A stretch of 33,707 bases of DNA from the NCBI GenBank assembly GCA_913057785.1, contig CAJXPD010000098.1:1-33707 (forward strand), read 5' to 3'. The notes beneath the pieces are model-generated. The model did not search any database. It was not told the DNA's origin and saw only the letters and a program-made list of their open reading frames with translations. Both the position numbers and the translations under genes were made by a program. This stretch comes from an uncultured Lewinella sp. Its GTDB lineage: Bacteria > Bacteroidota > Bacteroidia > Chitinophagales > Saprospiraceae. Shown piece after piece: positions 9,324-18,295 of the stretch (position 1 is the stretch's first letter; each line of letters starts with the position of its first letter).

Positions 9324-12300
9324 AGCAGTGATCAGACCAATTGCAGTTATCATAGTCATCCTTTTTTCGTTCGCCTGTCAAAAACAAGAGCAAGCTGTTT
9401 CCAACAACAGTAGTACCTTGCTCACTCTAACAGCAGCGGAGACCGGGATTGATTTCTCCAACACCTTAGTTGAGGACCCTCAAATAAATATTATCGAATA
9501 CCTCTACTACTATAATGGTGGAGGCGTGGCCATAGGTGATATCAATAATGACGGCTTGGAAGATATCTATTTCACAGCCAATCAAGGACCTGATAAGCTA
9601 TACCTGAATAAAGGCAATCTAAATTTTGAAGACTATAGCGAGGAAGCAAAAATTCTACCAGAAAATACCTGGTCTTCCGGAGTGGCTATGGCAGATCTCA
9701 ATAGTGACGGTTACTTAGATATTCACGTTTGTAAAGTGGGCGTAGGTATTTTACCTGAGGCGCATAATTTGGTTTACATCAATCAGCAGGATGGAACATT
9801 TCGGGAAATGTCTACTGAATTGGGTCTGAATTTTCAAGGCTATTCTACCCAGGCTTGCTTCATTGATTATGATAAAGATGGGGACCTTGATGTCTATTTA
9901 CTGAACCATAATGTCCATTCCGTCAGAAGCTATGGAAATTCCCGCAAACGCCAGGAACAAGACGCTTTGGCCGGGGACCGTTTTTTTGAGAATCGACTCA
10001 ATGAGCAAGAAAAGACTTTTGTAGATGTCACAGAACAAACTGGTATTTTCAGCAGTCCCCTCGGATATGGGCTTGCTGTTTCCAGTGCAGATCTAAACGG
10101 CGATGGTTGGACAGACATTTACGTTGGAAATGACTTCCACGAAAATGACTACATCTACTTCAACAATGGAGATAAAACCTTTACAGAAGCGGTAGCGGAT
10201 TGGACGGATCATACCACACAATTCAGCATGGGAGTGGACATTGCAGATATTGACAATGATCTATTACCCGATGTCTACTCAACGGACATGCTGCCCTTCT
10301 CCGAGGAGGTCTACCTTAAATCCGGAGGAGAAGACACCGACCAGATTAAAAGGATCAAGAAAGACCTAGGATTTGAAAACCAATTTGCGCGCAATCATCT
10401 ACAAATCAACAGCGGGCAGGGATCATTTACAGACGTAGCCCTTAAAACTCGCACATTTGCTACGGATTGGAGCTGGGCAGTACTCCTCCAGGACTTCGAT
10501 AACAATGGGTGGAAAGATATTTTTGTAACGAATGGGATTGTAAAGCGCCCTAATGATCTAGATTATATCAACTTCCTAAACAGCCAAGCTATCTCCCAAT
10601 TCACGGAAGATGATCCAGAACGGACCAAAAAATTGATCGAAAAATTACCCTCTCAAAAGTTGAACAACATTCTGTTTCTGCAGCAGGAGAAGCTGTCATT
10701 CACTGACATTACTACCTCTCAGATTGACCAGCCTACTTTTTCCAATGGTGCTGCTTTTGGCGACCTTGATGGGGATGGCTACTTGGAGGTTGTGCTCAAC
10801 AATATTAATGATCCAGCCAGTATACTGAAGTTTAATCAAGAATCCAGTACAGGAAACTATCTAAGCCTTGCCCTGGCTGATCCTTCGGGCAGCACCACGC
10901 TGGGTACCAAAGTCTATCTACACGCTGGAGGGACAGCACGCTATCAGGAGTTTCAAACGGTGAAAGGATACCAATCCTCTTCCTCACACCGCTTGCACTT
11001 TGGCCTAGGCCAGCAGGATCAAATCGATTCATTGGTAATCATTTGGCCGGATTTAAGCAAGCAGGTGCTCAATGCCGTTGAAATCAATACCCATCAGGAG
11101 ATTACCAAACCTGAATCTGGTCCAATCGCTGCCCTCAATCCCATTAGCATTACCAATCGAACCTTTAACCTCCTACCCCTCGAACACATAGAAAACCAAT
11201 TCAATGATGATGAAAACGAAAAGCTAATTCCCGAACAGCTTTCTAAAGAGGGCCCAGCCGTACTTTACGAAGATTTGGATGACGATGGAATTAAAGACCT
11301 ATTGATCGGTGGTGGGCATGGGCAAGCCATGCGACTACTTAAAGGAAAACCGGATGGATCTTTTGAAAACCTGATGGTCAATGAGTTCAAGAGAGATGCT
11401 CGATATGAAGATGTAAGCGCTGCTACTATTGATTTTGACGGTGATGGAGATAAAGATCTGTACATCGCCAGTGGAGGAAGTGTTGCCCGAGAACTGGACA
11501 AAGTTCTGGAAGATCGACTCTACCTAAATAATGGAGGGATGGAATTTCGACGCATCCCGATCTCCCTACCTCACACCAACGCCAGTGTCGTCAAGGTAGC
11601 CGATTTTAATGGAGATGGTTTTGAGGACATTTTTGTCGGTGCGAGATCGATCCCTGGATCTTATGGTCTATCTCCTTATAGTTTCTTGTTAACTAACCAA
11701 CAAGGGATGGCCGTCGATATTGCCTATCAACACCGATTCGGTATGGTCACCGATGCTGAGTGGATTGATTACGACGGAGATGAGGACTTGGATCTCATTC
11801 TTTGTGGTGACTGGATGCCCATTACTATACTCAGAAACGAGGGAGGTGGGGAGCTAGATTTCCTACCGGAAGAAGAGAATTTCCCAATGCTTTCAGGCTT
11901 TTGGAATACCCTTGAATTTGCCGATTTAAACCAAGACGGTAAAATGGATATTTTGGCTGGTAATATGGGGACCAACGCCTTGTATAATGTTGACCCAGAC
12001 CATCCCGTTAAGTTGTATTTGGGGGATTTCGATGAAAATGGAGCCGTAGATCCTTTAATTTTCTTCTATTATGTCGACCGTTATATCCCCTTGGGATCGA
12101 AGGATAAAATTTTGTCACAACTTCCGGCACTAAAGAGACGTTTCGTCTCCTACGAAGATTTTGCTCAGGTGAGTTCTTTCGCCGAACTTTTGCCCGACGG
12201 TAAGGATCGCCTAGTAGAAACGAAAGAAGTCAACGAACTGCGTTCTATGCTTTTTCTTTCGGGAACTGAGCAGTACAAGGCCATCCCGCTACCCGAACGA

Positions 12301-12582
12301 TTGCAAATGGTGGATGTACAGGACCTGTACCTGGACCAGGATCAAAAAGGTATTTACTACGTGGGTAGCAATCAGGAGTTAGTGGCAGTTCAAGCAAATG
12401 CGATGAGTGCTAGAGCTGGGATGGTAGGTGAATTTGATAGTAGCACAGAGACCTTTCAAAAGGATAGTTGGCTTAATTTTCCCGCGGGGATCAATGCGCG
12501 CATGATCCTCCGACTGGAAACAGGTAAAGGTCTGATTATCACTAACAATGACTACCCTTACCTGGTGGACTGGCTACAATAA
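9316..12582 (+). CDS. FG-GAP/VCBS-repeat and ASPIC/UnbV lipoprotein (paralogue 3 of 3)
   Basis: 1088 aa. The ATG sits inside the last codons of the previous gene (8-nt overlap), typical of translational coupling. Lipobox FSFAC (Cys21). The N-terminal half carries FG-GAP calcium loops (DINNDGLED, DYDKDGDLD, DLNGDGWTD, DIDNDLLPD, DFDNNGWKD, DLDGDGYLE). The ASPIC/UnbV domain follows (LGTKVYLHAGG, VKGYQSSSSHRLHFGLG, LVIIWPD), then a second FG-GAP set. It lacks the DWDKY/GYHHQF segment of the other two and is the most divergent copy. Likely a surface-bound beta-propeller in the same complex or pathway; function unproven. Confidence 0.9.
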   Translation: MNRAVIRPIAVIIVILFSFACQKQEQAVSNNSSTLLTLTAAETGIDFSNTLVEDPQINIIEYLYYYNGGGVAIGDINNDGLEDIYFTANQGPDKLYLNKGNLNFEDYSEEAKILPENTWSSGVAMADLNSDGYLDIHVCKVGVGILPEAHNLVYINQQDGTFREMSTELGLNFQGYSTQACFIDYDKDGDLDVYLLNHNVHSVRSYGNSRKRQEQDALAGDRFFENRLNEQEKTFVDVTEQTGIFSSPLGYGLAVSSADLNGDGWTDIYVGNDFHENDYIYFNNGDKTFTEAVADWTDHTTQFSMGVDIADIDNDLLPDVYSTDMLPFSEEVYLKSGGEDTDQIKRIKKDLGFENQFARNHLQINSGQGSFTDVALKTRTFATDWSWAVLLQDFDNNGWKDIFVTNGIVKRPNDLDYINFLNSQAISQFTEDDPERTKKLIEKLPSQKLNNILFLQQEKLSFTDITTSQIDQPTFSNGAAFGDLDGDGYLEVVLNNINDPASILKFNQESSTGNYLSLALADPSGSTTLGTKVYLHAGGTARYQEFQTVKGYQSSSSHRLHFGLGQQDQIDSLVIIWPDLSKQVLNAVEINTHQEITKPESGPIAALNPISITNRTFNLLPLEHIENQFNDDENEKLIPEQLSKEGPAVLYEDLDDDGIKDLLIGGGHGQAMRLLKGKPDGSFENLMVNEFKRDARYEDVSAATIDFDGDGDKDLYIASGGSVARELDKVLEDRLYLNNGGMEFRRIPISLPHTNASVVKVADFNGDGFEDIFVGARSIPGSYGLSPYSFLLTNQQGMAVDIAYQHRFGMVTDAEWIDYDGDEDLDLILCGDWMPITILRNEGGGELDFLPEEENFPMLSGFWNTLEFADLNQDGKMDILAGNMGTNALYNVDPDHPVKLYLGDFDENGAVDPLIFFYYVDRYIPLGSKDKILSQLPALKRRFVSYEDFAQVSSFAELLPDGKDRLVETKEVNELRSMLFLSGTEQYKAIPLPERLQMVDVQDLYLDQDQKGIYYVGSNQELVAVQANAMSARAGMVGEFDSSTETFQKDSWLNFPAGINARMILRLETGKGLIITNNDYPYLVDWLQ

Positions 12583-12643
12583 AATGTACAAACTCTGGTG
12601 AATTTCTATGGTTTGCGGGGATGGAATCGTGACAAACTTCCAT

Positions 12644-12651
12644 TATTTTTG
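12644..12651 (+). promoter_or_regulatory. Possible Bacteroidota -7 element (TAnnTTTG)
   Basis: TATTTTTG matches the TAnnTTTG -7 consensus exactly and lies 32 nt before the haloperoxidase-like gene. No TTTG is found at the usual ~19-nt distance upstream, so this is only half a promoter. It suggests that gene may have its own transcript besides read-through from the FG-GAP operon. Confidence 0.3.
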
Positions 12652-12683
12652 TGGAGAAATAAGGAAAATAAAAACTGTTTGAA

Positions 12684-14018
12684 ATGCGAAGAAGAGTATT
12701 GTGGTTAGCGCTCATTGCCGTGCTAAGCCTAAGTTGTCAGAAAGAATATATTTCTCAATCAGAAATACGTGACAATCTTCAAGAAAGTGAGTTGTTTCTA
12801 TTATCGGTGGAAAACTTGACCGATATCCAAGTACACGATATTTTTTCTCCCCCGGTAGCGAGTCGGGTATATACTTACCCTTGTATTGCAGCATTCGAGG
12901 CCCTTTGCCCTGCCTATCCAGATCAGCAGAGTTTTGCCAATAATTTGAGTGACCTGCCTCCATTAAATATAGAAGTTGATACTGCACAGGTTAGTGTAGA
13001 GTTGGCAGCCATCTATGCTTTCAATCAAGTGGGCAAACAGCTAATCTTTTCAGAAGAAAGAATGGAGACCTGGCAGGCAGAAGTCGACTCTCTAGTCAAC
13101 AGCTGGCAAGTGAATCCTAAGCTTGTCAAAGCATCAAAGGAATACGCCTCAAAGGTAGCCCAACATATCTTGGACTGGTCCAATGCAGATAACTACGCTC
13201 AGACTCGCTCCATGCCGAAGTTTTCTGTTACGGATGACCCATCTCGCTGGAAACCTACTCCCCCAGCCTATATGGAAGCCATTGAGCCTTATTGGAACAA
13301 GATACGGACCATGGTGATTGACTCCGCCTCACAGTTTAGCCCTCCTCCCCCACCTCCTTTTAACCTGGAGGAAGGTTCACCCTTCTTCGATCTGGTCAAG
13401 GAAGTATATGATGTCGGTAATGGGTTGGATGAAGAGCAGCGACTCATTGCCAGTTTTTGGGACTGTAATCCTTTCGTGATGAACCAGACTGGGCACGTCA
13501 TGTTTGCTACTAAGAAAATCACGCCTGGTGGACACTGGATGGGTATCTCAGGAGTGGCCTGTAGAAAAGCAAAGACTGAATTTGCGGAATCAGTCAAAGT
13601 TCATGCATTGGTGAGTATTTCGCTCTTCGATGCCTTTATCAGCTGCTGGGACGAGAAGTTTCGAAGTTCTTTGATCCGCCCGGAGACGGTTATCAATGAG
13701 ACCCTTGACCCTGACTGGTTGCCTACCTTGCAAACGCCGCCCTTCCCAGAGCATACTAGTGGCCACAGTGTAATATCAACGGCAGCAGCCGTGATGCTTA
13801 CCAAACTGTTCGGGGATAACTTCAGTTTCGTGGATGTCGTCGAAGTGGAATATGGACTCCCAGAGCGAAGTTTCAACTCCTTTATGGAAGCCTCCCAGGA
13901 AGCTGCGATCAGCCGACTCTATGGAGGAATTCATTACCGCCCTGCCATTGAAGATGGAGTGACGCAGGGTCAAAATGTAGGCAACTATATCACAGCTCAA
14001 TTAATAAGTGATCGTTAG
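12684..14018 (+). CDS. Vanadium-dependent haloperoxidase / PAP2-superfamily lipoprotein
   Basis: 444 aa, signal peptide with lipobox LSLSC (Cys18), so membrane-anchored outside the cytoplasm. All vanadate/phosphate-site residues of the PAP2 superfamily are present: K325-x6-R332-P333 (KFRSSLIRP), S359-G360-H361 (TSGH) and R411...H417 (SRLYGGIHYRP), the last His being the axial vanadium ligand in haloperoxidases. The fold could either oxidise halide with peroxide or act as an acid phosphatase; family resemblance in Bacteroidota favours the haloperoxidase group. A proline run (residues 220-225) precedes the core. It lies 101 nt after the last FG-GAP gene on the same strand; ASPIC/FG-GAP and haloperoxidase-like genes are often neighbours in this phylum. 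Confidence 0.87.
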   Translation: MRRRVLWLALIAVLSLSCQKEYISQSEIRDNLQESELFLLSVENLTDIQVHDIFSPPVASRVYTYPCIAAFEALCPAYPDQQSFANNLSDLPPLNIEVDTAQVSVELAAIYAFNQVGKQLIFSEERMETWQAEVDSLVNSWQVNPKLVKASKEYASKVAQHILDWSNADNYAQTRSMPKFSVTDDPSRWKPTPPAYMEAIEPYWNKIRTMVIDSASQFSPPPPPPFNLEEGSPFFDLVKEVYDVGNGLDEEQRLIASFWDCNPFVMNQTGHVMFATKKITPGGHWMGISGVACRKAKTEFAESVKVHALVSISLFDAFISCWDEKFRSSLIRPETVINETLDPDWLPTLQTPPFPEHTSGHSVISTAAAVMLTKLFGDNFSFVDVVEVEYGLPERSFNSFMEASQEAAISRLYGGIHYRPAIEDGVTQGQNVGNYITAQLISDR

Positions 14019-14552
14019 ACCTAAGTTGTACGGAATGCTATTGGCTTGGCACAAAAAACCGTATATCTTATATGTATTAGATATTGCCTTTGGTTATTAT
14101 TAACCTCAAATTTGGCAAAGGATCTGGGTACGCAATACAATCAACTTTTTTGCAAGTTTGCTGTTATTTTTAATGATTGTCCCGTTAACCAGGTCCTCTC
14201 TTACAACCCATAAACGTCTAAGAAAAACTACCATAAACACGGCCGGACCAATAATTTTTGGTGATAGTAAGATTATGTCGGTTGACTGTCAAATCTCGGC
14301 AAAGCTATTGCACATTAATTCATCAATTGATCCGAATTTTTAGATTTGGAGAAACGGAATGGTCGCTAATTTCTTAGCAGAAGACCAAATAAATTTGGCA
14401 TTGGTAGATACAAAATGCTAAAATTAGTATTTTGATGAATCTCATAATACATTAGCAGTGTAGTACGTAAGTGATACGACAAGAGATAGTTACCCTGCAT
14501 ATTCACATCAGCGATCGATTTGTCCCTTTGCCAACTAAGACCTGTCCCGACT
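14019..14552. other. 534-bp AT-rich intergenic stretch without a credible gene
   Basis: No convincing coding sequence; a 61-codon reading frame at 14158-14343 has no signal, family match or start context. The first part holds a bulged hairpin (14084-14118) that may end the haloperoxidase transcript. The rest is AT-rich with no tRNA-like fold or clean promoter that I can defend. It separates the surface-lipoprotein block from the protease/exporter block. Confidence 0.6.
14084..14118 (+). terminator. Bulged hairpin downstream of the haloperoxidase-like gene
   Basis: TTGCC (14084-14088) pairs with GGCAA (14114-14118), and an inner GGTTA/TAACC stem closes on a TTAT loop, with bulged T/A residues between. 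It sits about 65 nt after the stop. The stem is interrupted and there is no strong U-run, so a terminator role is tentative. Confidence 0.35.
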
Positions 14553-15782
14553 ATGAAGCAATTTTTATTAGGCCTACTTTTACTGATTTTCCTCTCTGTA
14601 CATAGCTACGGCCAAGTAAGAGATTTGCATATCAGCAAGGGACAGACCAAGGTAGACCTGCCTTTCGACTTTCATAATAACTTCATTATTGTAAAGGTCA
14701 TTTTCAATAACTTCTTCCCACTTAAATTTATCCTGGATACAGGTGCAGAACATACTATTTTGACCAAGCGGGAAATTACTGATCTCCTCCGGGTAAACTA
14801 CCAGCGAGAATTCAAAGTATTGGGCTCCGATATGCAAACGGAATTAGTAGCATATCTGGCATCTGGCATTCGCTTTCAGATGGGAGACCTCAGTGCCCGA
14901 AACCGATCCATTCTAGTGCTACAGGAAGATTATTTCCGGTTTGATGAGTTTGCAGGCATTGATGTCCATGGCATCCTAGGGGCCGACTTTCTGCGGCGAT
15001 TTATTGTAAAGATTAACTATCGCAAGCAAATAGTAACCCTTTATTCTCCCCAGCATTTTACCCCTCCTAAAAATAGATATAAAGAACTGCCCATAGAGAT
15101 CGTGAGGAATAAGCCTTACCTCTACACTAAAGCCAGGTTTGGAGCAGATACTTCCCTTAATCTAAAGCTCTTGTATGACACTGGAGCCAGTCTAGCGGCT
15201 TTGCTGTATACCGATACTGATCCAGGGATGCAACTGCCAGAATCTGTCATCCGGAGCCCTATCGCAATTGGTCTTGGCGGGTTCCTGGAGGGATATATAG
15301 GTAGGCTCCCGAGCATACAAGTGGGGCCCTATCAGCTATCCAATGTCGTTACCAATTATCAGGATCTCCCTCCCAATGTAGATTCCACCTATACTAATAA
15401 TCGGAATGGGATCATTGGTAACCTGATCATGCAGCGCTTTATCGTTATAGTCGATTACTTTGCTAGCAAAATCTATCTAGCCCCCACTCGATCCTTTAAA
15501 CGGAAGTTTGATTACGATCGGAGTGGCATCACGCTCGTCGCCACAGGTAAGAACCTGGGCCAATATAGGGTCTTGAATATTATTGATGGCAGCCCGGCGG
15601 ATGAGGCCGGTGTGGAGATTGGAGATCTAATTCGCAGAGTGAATGGGGTGCCCACCTCTTTGCTGAGTTTGGGGAGTATTATCAATAAATTTCAAAAAAA
15701 GGAAGGCAAACGAACCCGTGTCGTATTGAAAAGAGGGGAAGAGAGAATCAAAGTAGAATTTCGCCTTCGCAAGTTGATCTAG
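14553..15782 (+). CDS. Secreted retropepsin-like aspartyl protease with C-terminal PDZ domain
   Basis: 409 aa from the ATG at 14553, which begins a clean signal peptide (MKQFLLGLLLLIFLSVHSYG); the TTG at 14520 would put 11 residues in front of it and is rejected. There are two retropepsin-like lobes. The first has D62-T-G (FILDTGAEHT) with a later GILGADFL; the second has D209-T-G (LLYDTGAS) with GIIGNLIM, so both catalytic Asp are present in one chain. A PDZ domain follows (~325-409; GSPADEAGVEIGDLIRRVNG). It should act in the periplasm or at the surface on unfolded or tagged polypeptides. It lies 247 bp upstream of a peptide exporter; a processing role there is inference. Confidence 0.88.
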   Translation: MKQFLLGLLLLIFLSVHSYGQVRDLHISKGQTKVDLPFDFHNNFIIVKVIFNNFFPLKFILDTGAEHTILTKREITDLLRVNYQREFKVLGSDMQTELVAYLASGIRFQMGDLSARNRSILVLQEDYFRFDEFAGIDVHGILGADFLRRFIVKINYRKQIVTLYSPQHFTPPKNRYKELPIEIVRNKPYLYTKARFGADTSLNLKLLYDTGASLAALLYTDTDPGMQLPESVIRSPIAIGLGGFLEGYIGRLPSIQVGPYQLSNVVTNYQDLPPNVDSTYTNNRNGIIGNLIMQRFIVIVDYFASKIYLAPTRSFKRKFDYDRSGITLVATGKNLGQYRVLNIIDGSPADEAGVEIGDLIRRVNGVPTSLLSLGSIINKFQKKEGKRTRVVLKRGEERIKVEFRLRKLI

Positions 15783-15979
15783 TTACATTTTCCTAATCCT
15801 AATCTAGTCTATATTCTCCGCATTCCAGTTTTTGTAACTGTTATGTTGAAAAATCGTATACTTGTGCGATAGAAAGTAGAAAGCAAATTCAGAGACCTAC
15901 TCGTATTTCACTTTCTAACTACAGCCTACAAAAACTATGATCCTCCTCTTGCTCCAGCGAGAGGCTTATCTCAATCCAT

Positions 15980-16010
15980 TTTGTTTACAAGCAAACTATT
16001 ATTAATTTTT
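15980..16010 (+). promoter_or_regulatory. Putative Bacteroidota promoter for the C39-ABC exporter
   Basis: TTTG (15980-15983), a 19-nt spacer, then TAATTTTT (16003-16010), which differs from TAnnTTTG only at the last base. The spacing is right for the Bacteroidota sigma factor. It ends 19 nt before the exporter ATG, implying a very short leader. Confidence 0.4.
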
Positions 16011-16029
16011 CCGGGCAAATGTAAACCCA

Positions 16030-18225
16030 ATGTTCAAGAAATTCCCCTTTTACCGGCAATTGGATGCTATGGATTGTGGGCCGACCTGCCTACGAATGAT
16101 AGCAGACCACTATGGCCGAAAATATACCTTACAATACCTGAGGGAGCATAGCTACCTGGATAGGGAAGGTGTATCCTTGCGGGGAATCATTGAAGCGGCA
16201 GAAACGATTGGTATGACCAGTATGGCGATCAAGCTGCCTTTTCAAGGTGAGAATGAGGAAGACCCAGGTCTGTTAGACGCGCCACTCCCCTTGGTTGCAC
16301 ATTGGAAGCAAAATCACTTTGTCGTTGTTTACAAAGCCAATCAAAAACATGTCTGGATTGCAGATCCCGCCTTTGGGAAGGCCAAACTTACTACAGCAGC
16401 TTTTCGGAAAGCCTGGGAAAGCGATAAAGGGAAAGGCATAGCACTGCTATTGGAGCCCACCCCCAATTTTTATGAAGAGGAGGGAGAGAAGGTGAAGATG
16501 GATGGCTTCTGGTATCTGCTTCGATATTTACGCCCCTATCGCTCATTGATTTGGCAACTCGTCTTGGCATTACTGCTAGGCAGTTTTTTTCAACTACTTT
16601 TTCCTTTCCTAACGGAAGCCATTGTCGATATCGGTATCGAAACGCAGGATATCGATTTCATCTATTTGGTATTGATGGCCCAATTGATGCTCTTCCTCGG
16701 GCAAATTACGGTCAAAATCATACAGAGTTGGATCTTACTGCATATCGGAACAAGGATAAACATATCACTCATCTCAGATTTCCTCATCAAATTGATGCGG
16801 TTGCCCATTGGGTTCTTTGATCAAAAGATGATTGGAGACTTACTGCAGCGGATTGCAGATCAGCGACGAATCGAAAGCTTTTTGACTACCAGCACTTTAA
16901 ATGTACTCTTCTCCTTATTCAATTTAGTCATTTTTGGTTTTGTGATCTGGTGGTACAATACCGTTGTATTCTTGATATTCCTCGCCGCGAGTATCGCCTA
17001 TATCGCTTGGGTTGTAGTTTGGTTGAAGAAGCGAGCAGAAGTGGACCACTTTCGTTTTCGGGAGCAATCGGAAAATCAAAGTGCAATTATAGAGCTGATC
17101 CAAGGGATGCAGGAAATCAAACTGCAAAAGAGTGAACGCAAGCATCGCTGGCACTGGATGAATATCCAAGCCCGCCTCTTCCGAGTTAACATGCGTTCTT
17201 TGCGGATTACCCAATGGCAAGATACAGGAGCTAATTTCATTAGCCAGATCAAGGATATTTTCATCACCTTCTACGTGGCCAAAATGGTAATTGAAGGAAA
17301 GATGACCTTGGGTATGATGTTGGCGGTGCAGTATATCATTGGACAATTGAATGCCCCGTTGGTTCAGTTTGTTAACTTCATCCGCACCGCTCAAGATGCT
17401 AGAATCAGCTTGGAACGATTAGGAGAGATTCAAGACATGGAGGAGGAAGAAGTCCCTGGTCGAATCGACACCGATATGCTCCCGGAGAGAGGAGATATTA
17501 ACATAGAACAGCTTTCTTTTCAATACAACAAACTCTCTGACTACGCCTTGAAGGATGTGAATCTGCAGATTCCACAAGGCAAAGTAACTGCGATTGTTGG
17601 AACTAGCGGTAGCGGTAAGACTACGCTCGTAAAGCTACTTCTAGGTTTCTATAAACCGACTAAGGGCAATATTCGAGTCGGCGGCATCCATTTATCCAAT
17701 ATATCAACCGGTCTTTGGCGAGAGAACTGCGGCGCGGTCATGCAAGACGGTTATATCTTCTCTGAAAGCATTGCCAAAAACATCGCTGAAAGTGACGACA
17801 ATGTAGATAAGACGAAGTTGTTAAGAGCCGTAAAGACGGCCAATATCCAAGAGTTTGTGGAATCTTTGCCTTTGGGCTACAACACTAAGGTGGGCACACG
17901 CGGCAATGGTCTGAGTCAAGGTCAAAAACAACGCTTACTCATTGCAAGAGCAGTCTATAAAAACCCCACTTATCTCTTCTTCGATGAGGCTACCAATGCG
18001 CTGGATGCTAAAAACGAAAAAGTCATTATGGAAAACATGGAACAGTTTTTCTATGGTCGTACCGTAATCGTTGTAGCACATCGACTGAGTACCGTTAAGA
18101 ATGCCGACCAAATCGTCGTCTTAGAAAAAGGAGAGCTCGTAGAAAAGGGGACCCACCAGGAACTCGTCAACAAACGTGGTTTCTACTACACACTGGTAAA
18201 GAATCAATTGGAATTGGGCAGTTAA
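16030..18225 (+). CDS. Peptidase-containing ABC transporter (C39 peptidase, membrane and ATPase domains)
   Basis: 731 aa. Residues 1-~140 are a C39 peptidase with catalytic C16 (MDCGPTCL), H96 (KQNHFVVVY) and D112 (IADPAFG). Residues ~160-450 are the transmembrane domain with about six helices. Residues ~485-731 are the ATPase, with Walker A GTSGSGKTT (524-532), Q-loop at Q572, signature LSQGQ (628-632), Walker B FFDEA (D652/E653) and H-loop H684. Such exporters cut a double-glycine leader from a peptide and pump the core out of the cytoplasm. All catalytic residues are intact. Its HlyD partner is two genes downstream. No substrate gene was recognised nearby. Confidence 0.95.
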   Translation: MFKKFPFYRQLDAMDCGPTCLRMIADHYGRKYTLQYLREHSYLDREGVSLRGIIEAAETIGMTSMAIKLPFQGENEEDPGLLDAPLPLVAHWKQNHFVVVYKANQKHVWIADPAFGKAKLTTAAFRKAWESDKGKGIALLLEPTPNFYEEEGEKVKMDGFWYLLRYLRPYRSLIWQLVLALLLGSFFQLLFPFLTEAIVDIGIETQDIDFIYLVLMAQLMLFLGQITVKIIQSWILLHIGTRINISLISDFLIKLMRLPIGFFDQKMIGDLLQRIADQRRIESFLTTSTLNVLFSLFNLVIFGFVIWWYNTVVFLIFLAASIAYIAWVVVWLKKRAEVDHFRFREQSENQSAIIELIQGMQEIKLQKSERKHRWHWMNIQARLFRVNMRSLRITQWQDTGANFISQIKDIFITFYVAKMVIEGKMTLGMMLAVQYIIGQLNAPLVQFVNFIRTAQDARISLERLGEIQDMEEEEVPGRIDTDMLPERGDINIEQLSFQYNKLSDYALKDVNLQIPQGKVTAIVGTSGSGKTTLVKLLLGFYKPTKGNIRVGGIHLSNISTGLWRENCGAVMQDGYIFSESIAKNIAESDDNVDKTKLLRAVKTANIQEFVESLPLGYNTKVGTRGNGLSQGQKQRLLIARAVYKNPTYLFFDEATNALDAKNEKVIMENMEQFFYGRTVIVVAHRLSTVKNADQIVVLEKGELVEKGTHQELVNKRGFYYTLVKNQLELGS

Positions 18226-18252
18226 ACAATCAAGATAGTATTAAGCCATCTT

Positions 18253-18264
18253 ACCGTTAACGGT
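18253..18264. promoter_or_regulatory. 12-bp perfect palindrome ahead of the DUF2199 gene
   Basis: ACCGTTAACGGT reads the same on both strands. It lies in the 70-bp gap between the exporter stop and the next ATG, 31 nt before that ATG. It could be an operator for a dimeric regulator or a small stem in the mRNA; only one copy was noticed. Confidence 0.3.
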
Positions 18265-18295
18265 GTCCCATCTCAAGCTATGTAAAACCTAAAAA

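Noticed and set aside
14158..14343. 61-codon reading frame in the long non-coding stretch, considered as a small gene or precursor peptide
   Set aside because: No GG leader, no signal peptide, no start context, and AT-rich composition that gives such frames by chance.
15783..16029. Search for a double-glycine precursor peptide in front of the exporter
   Set aside because: Only frames of about 10 and 22 codons exist (MLKNRILVR and one starting MILLLLQ); neither has a GG leader.
16924..17394. 156-codon antisense frame in the exporter gene
   Set aside because: Lies wholly inside the transmembrane domain of the C39-ABC gene and shows no family features.
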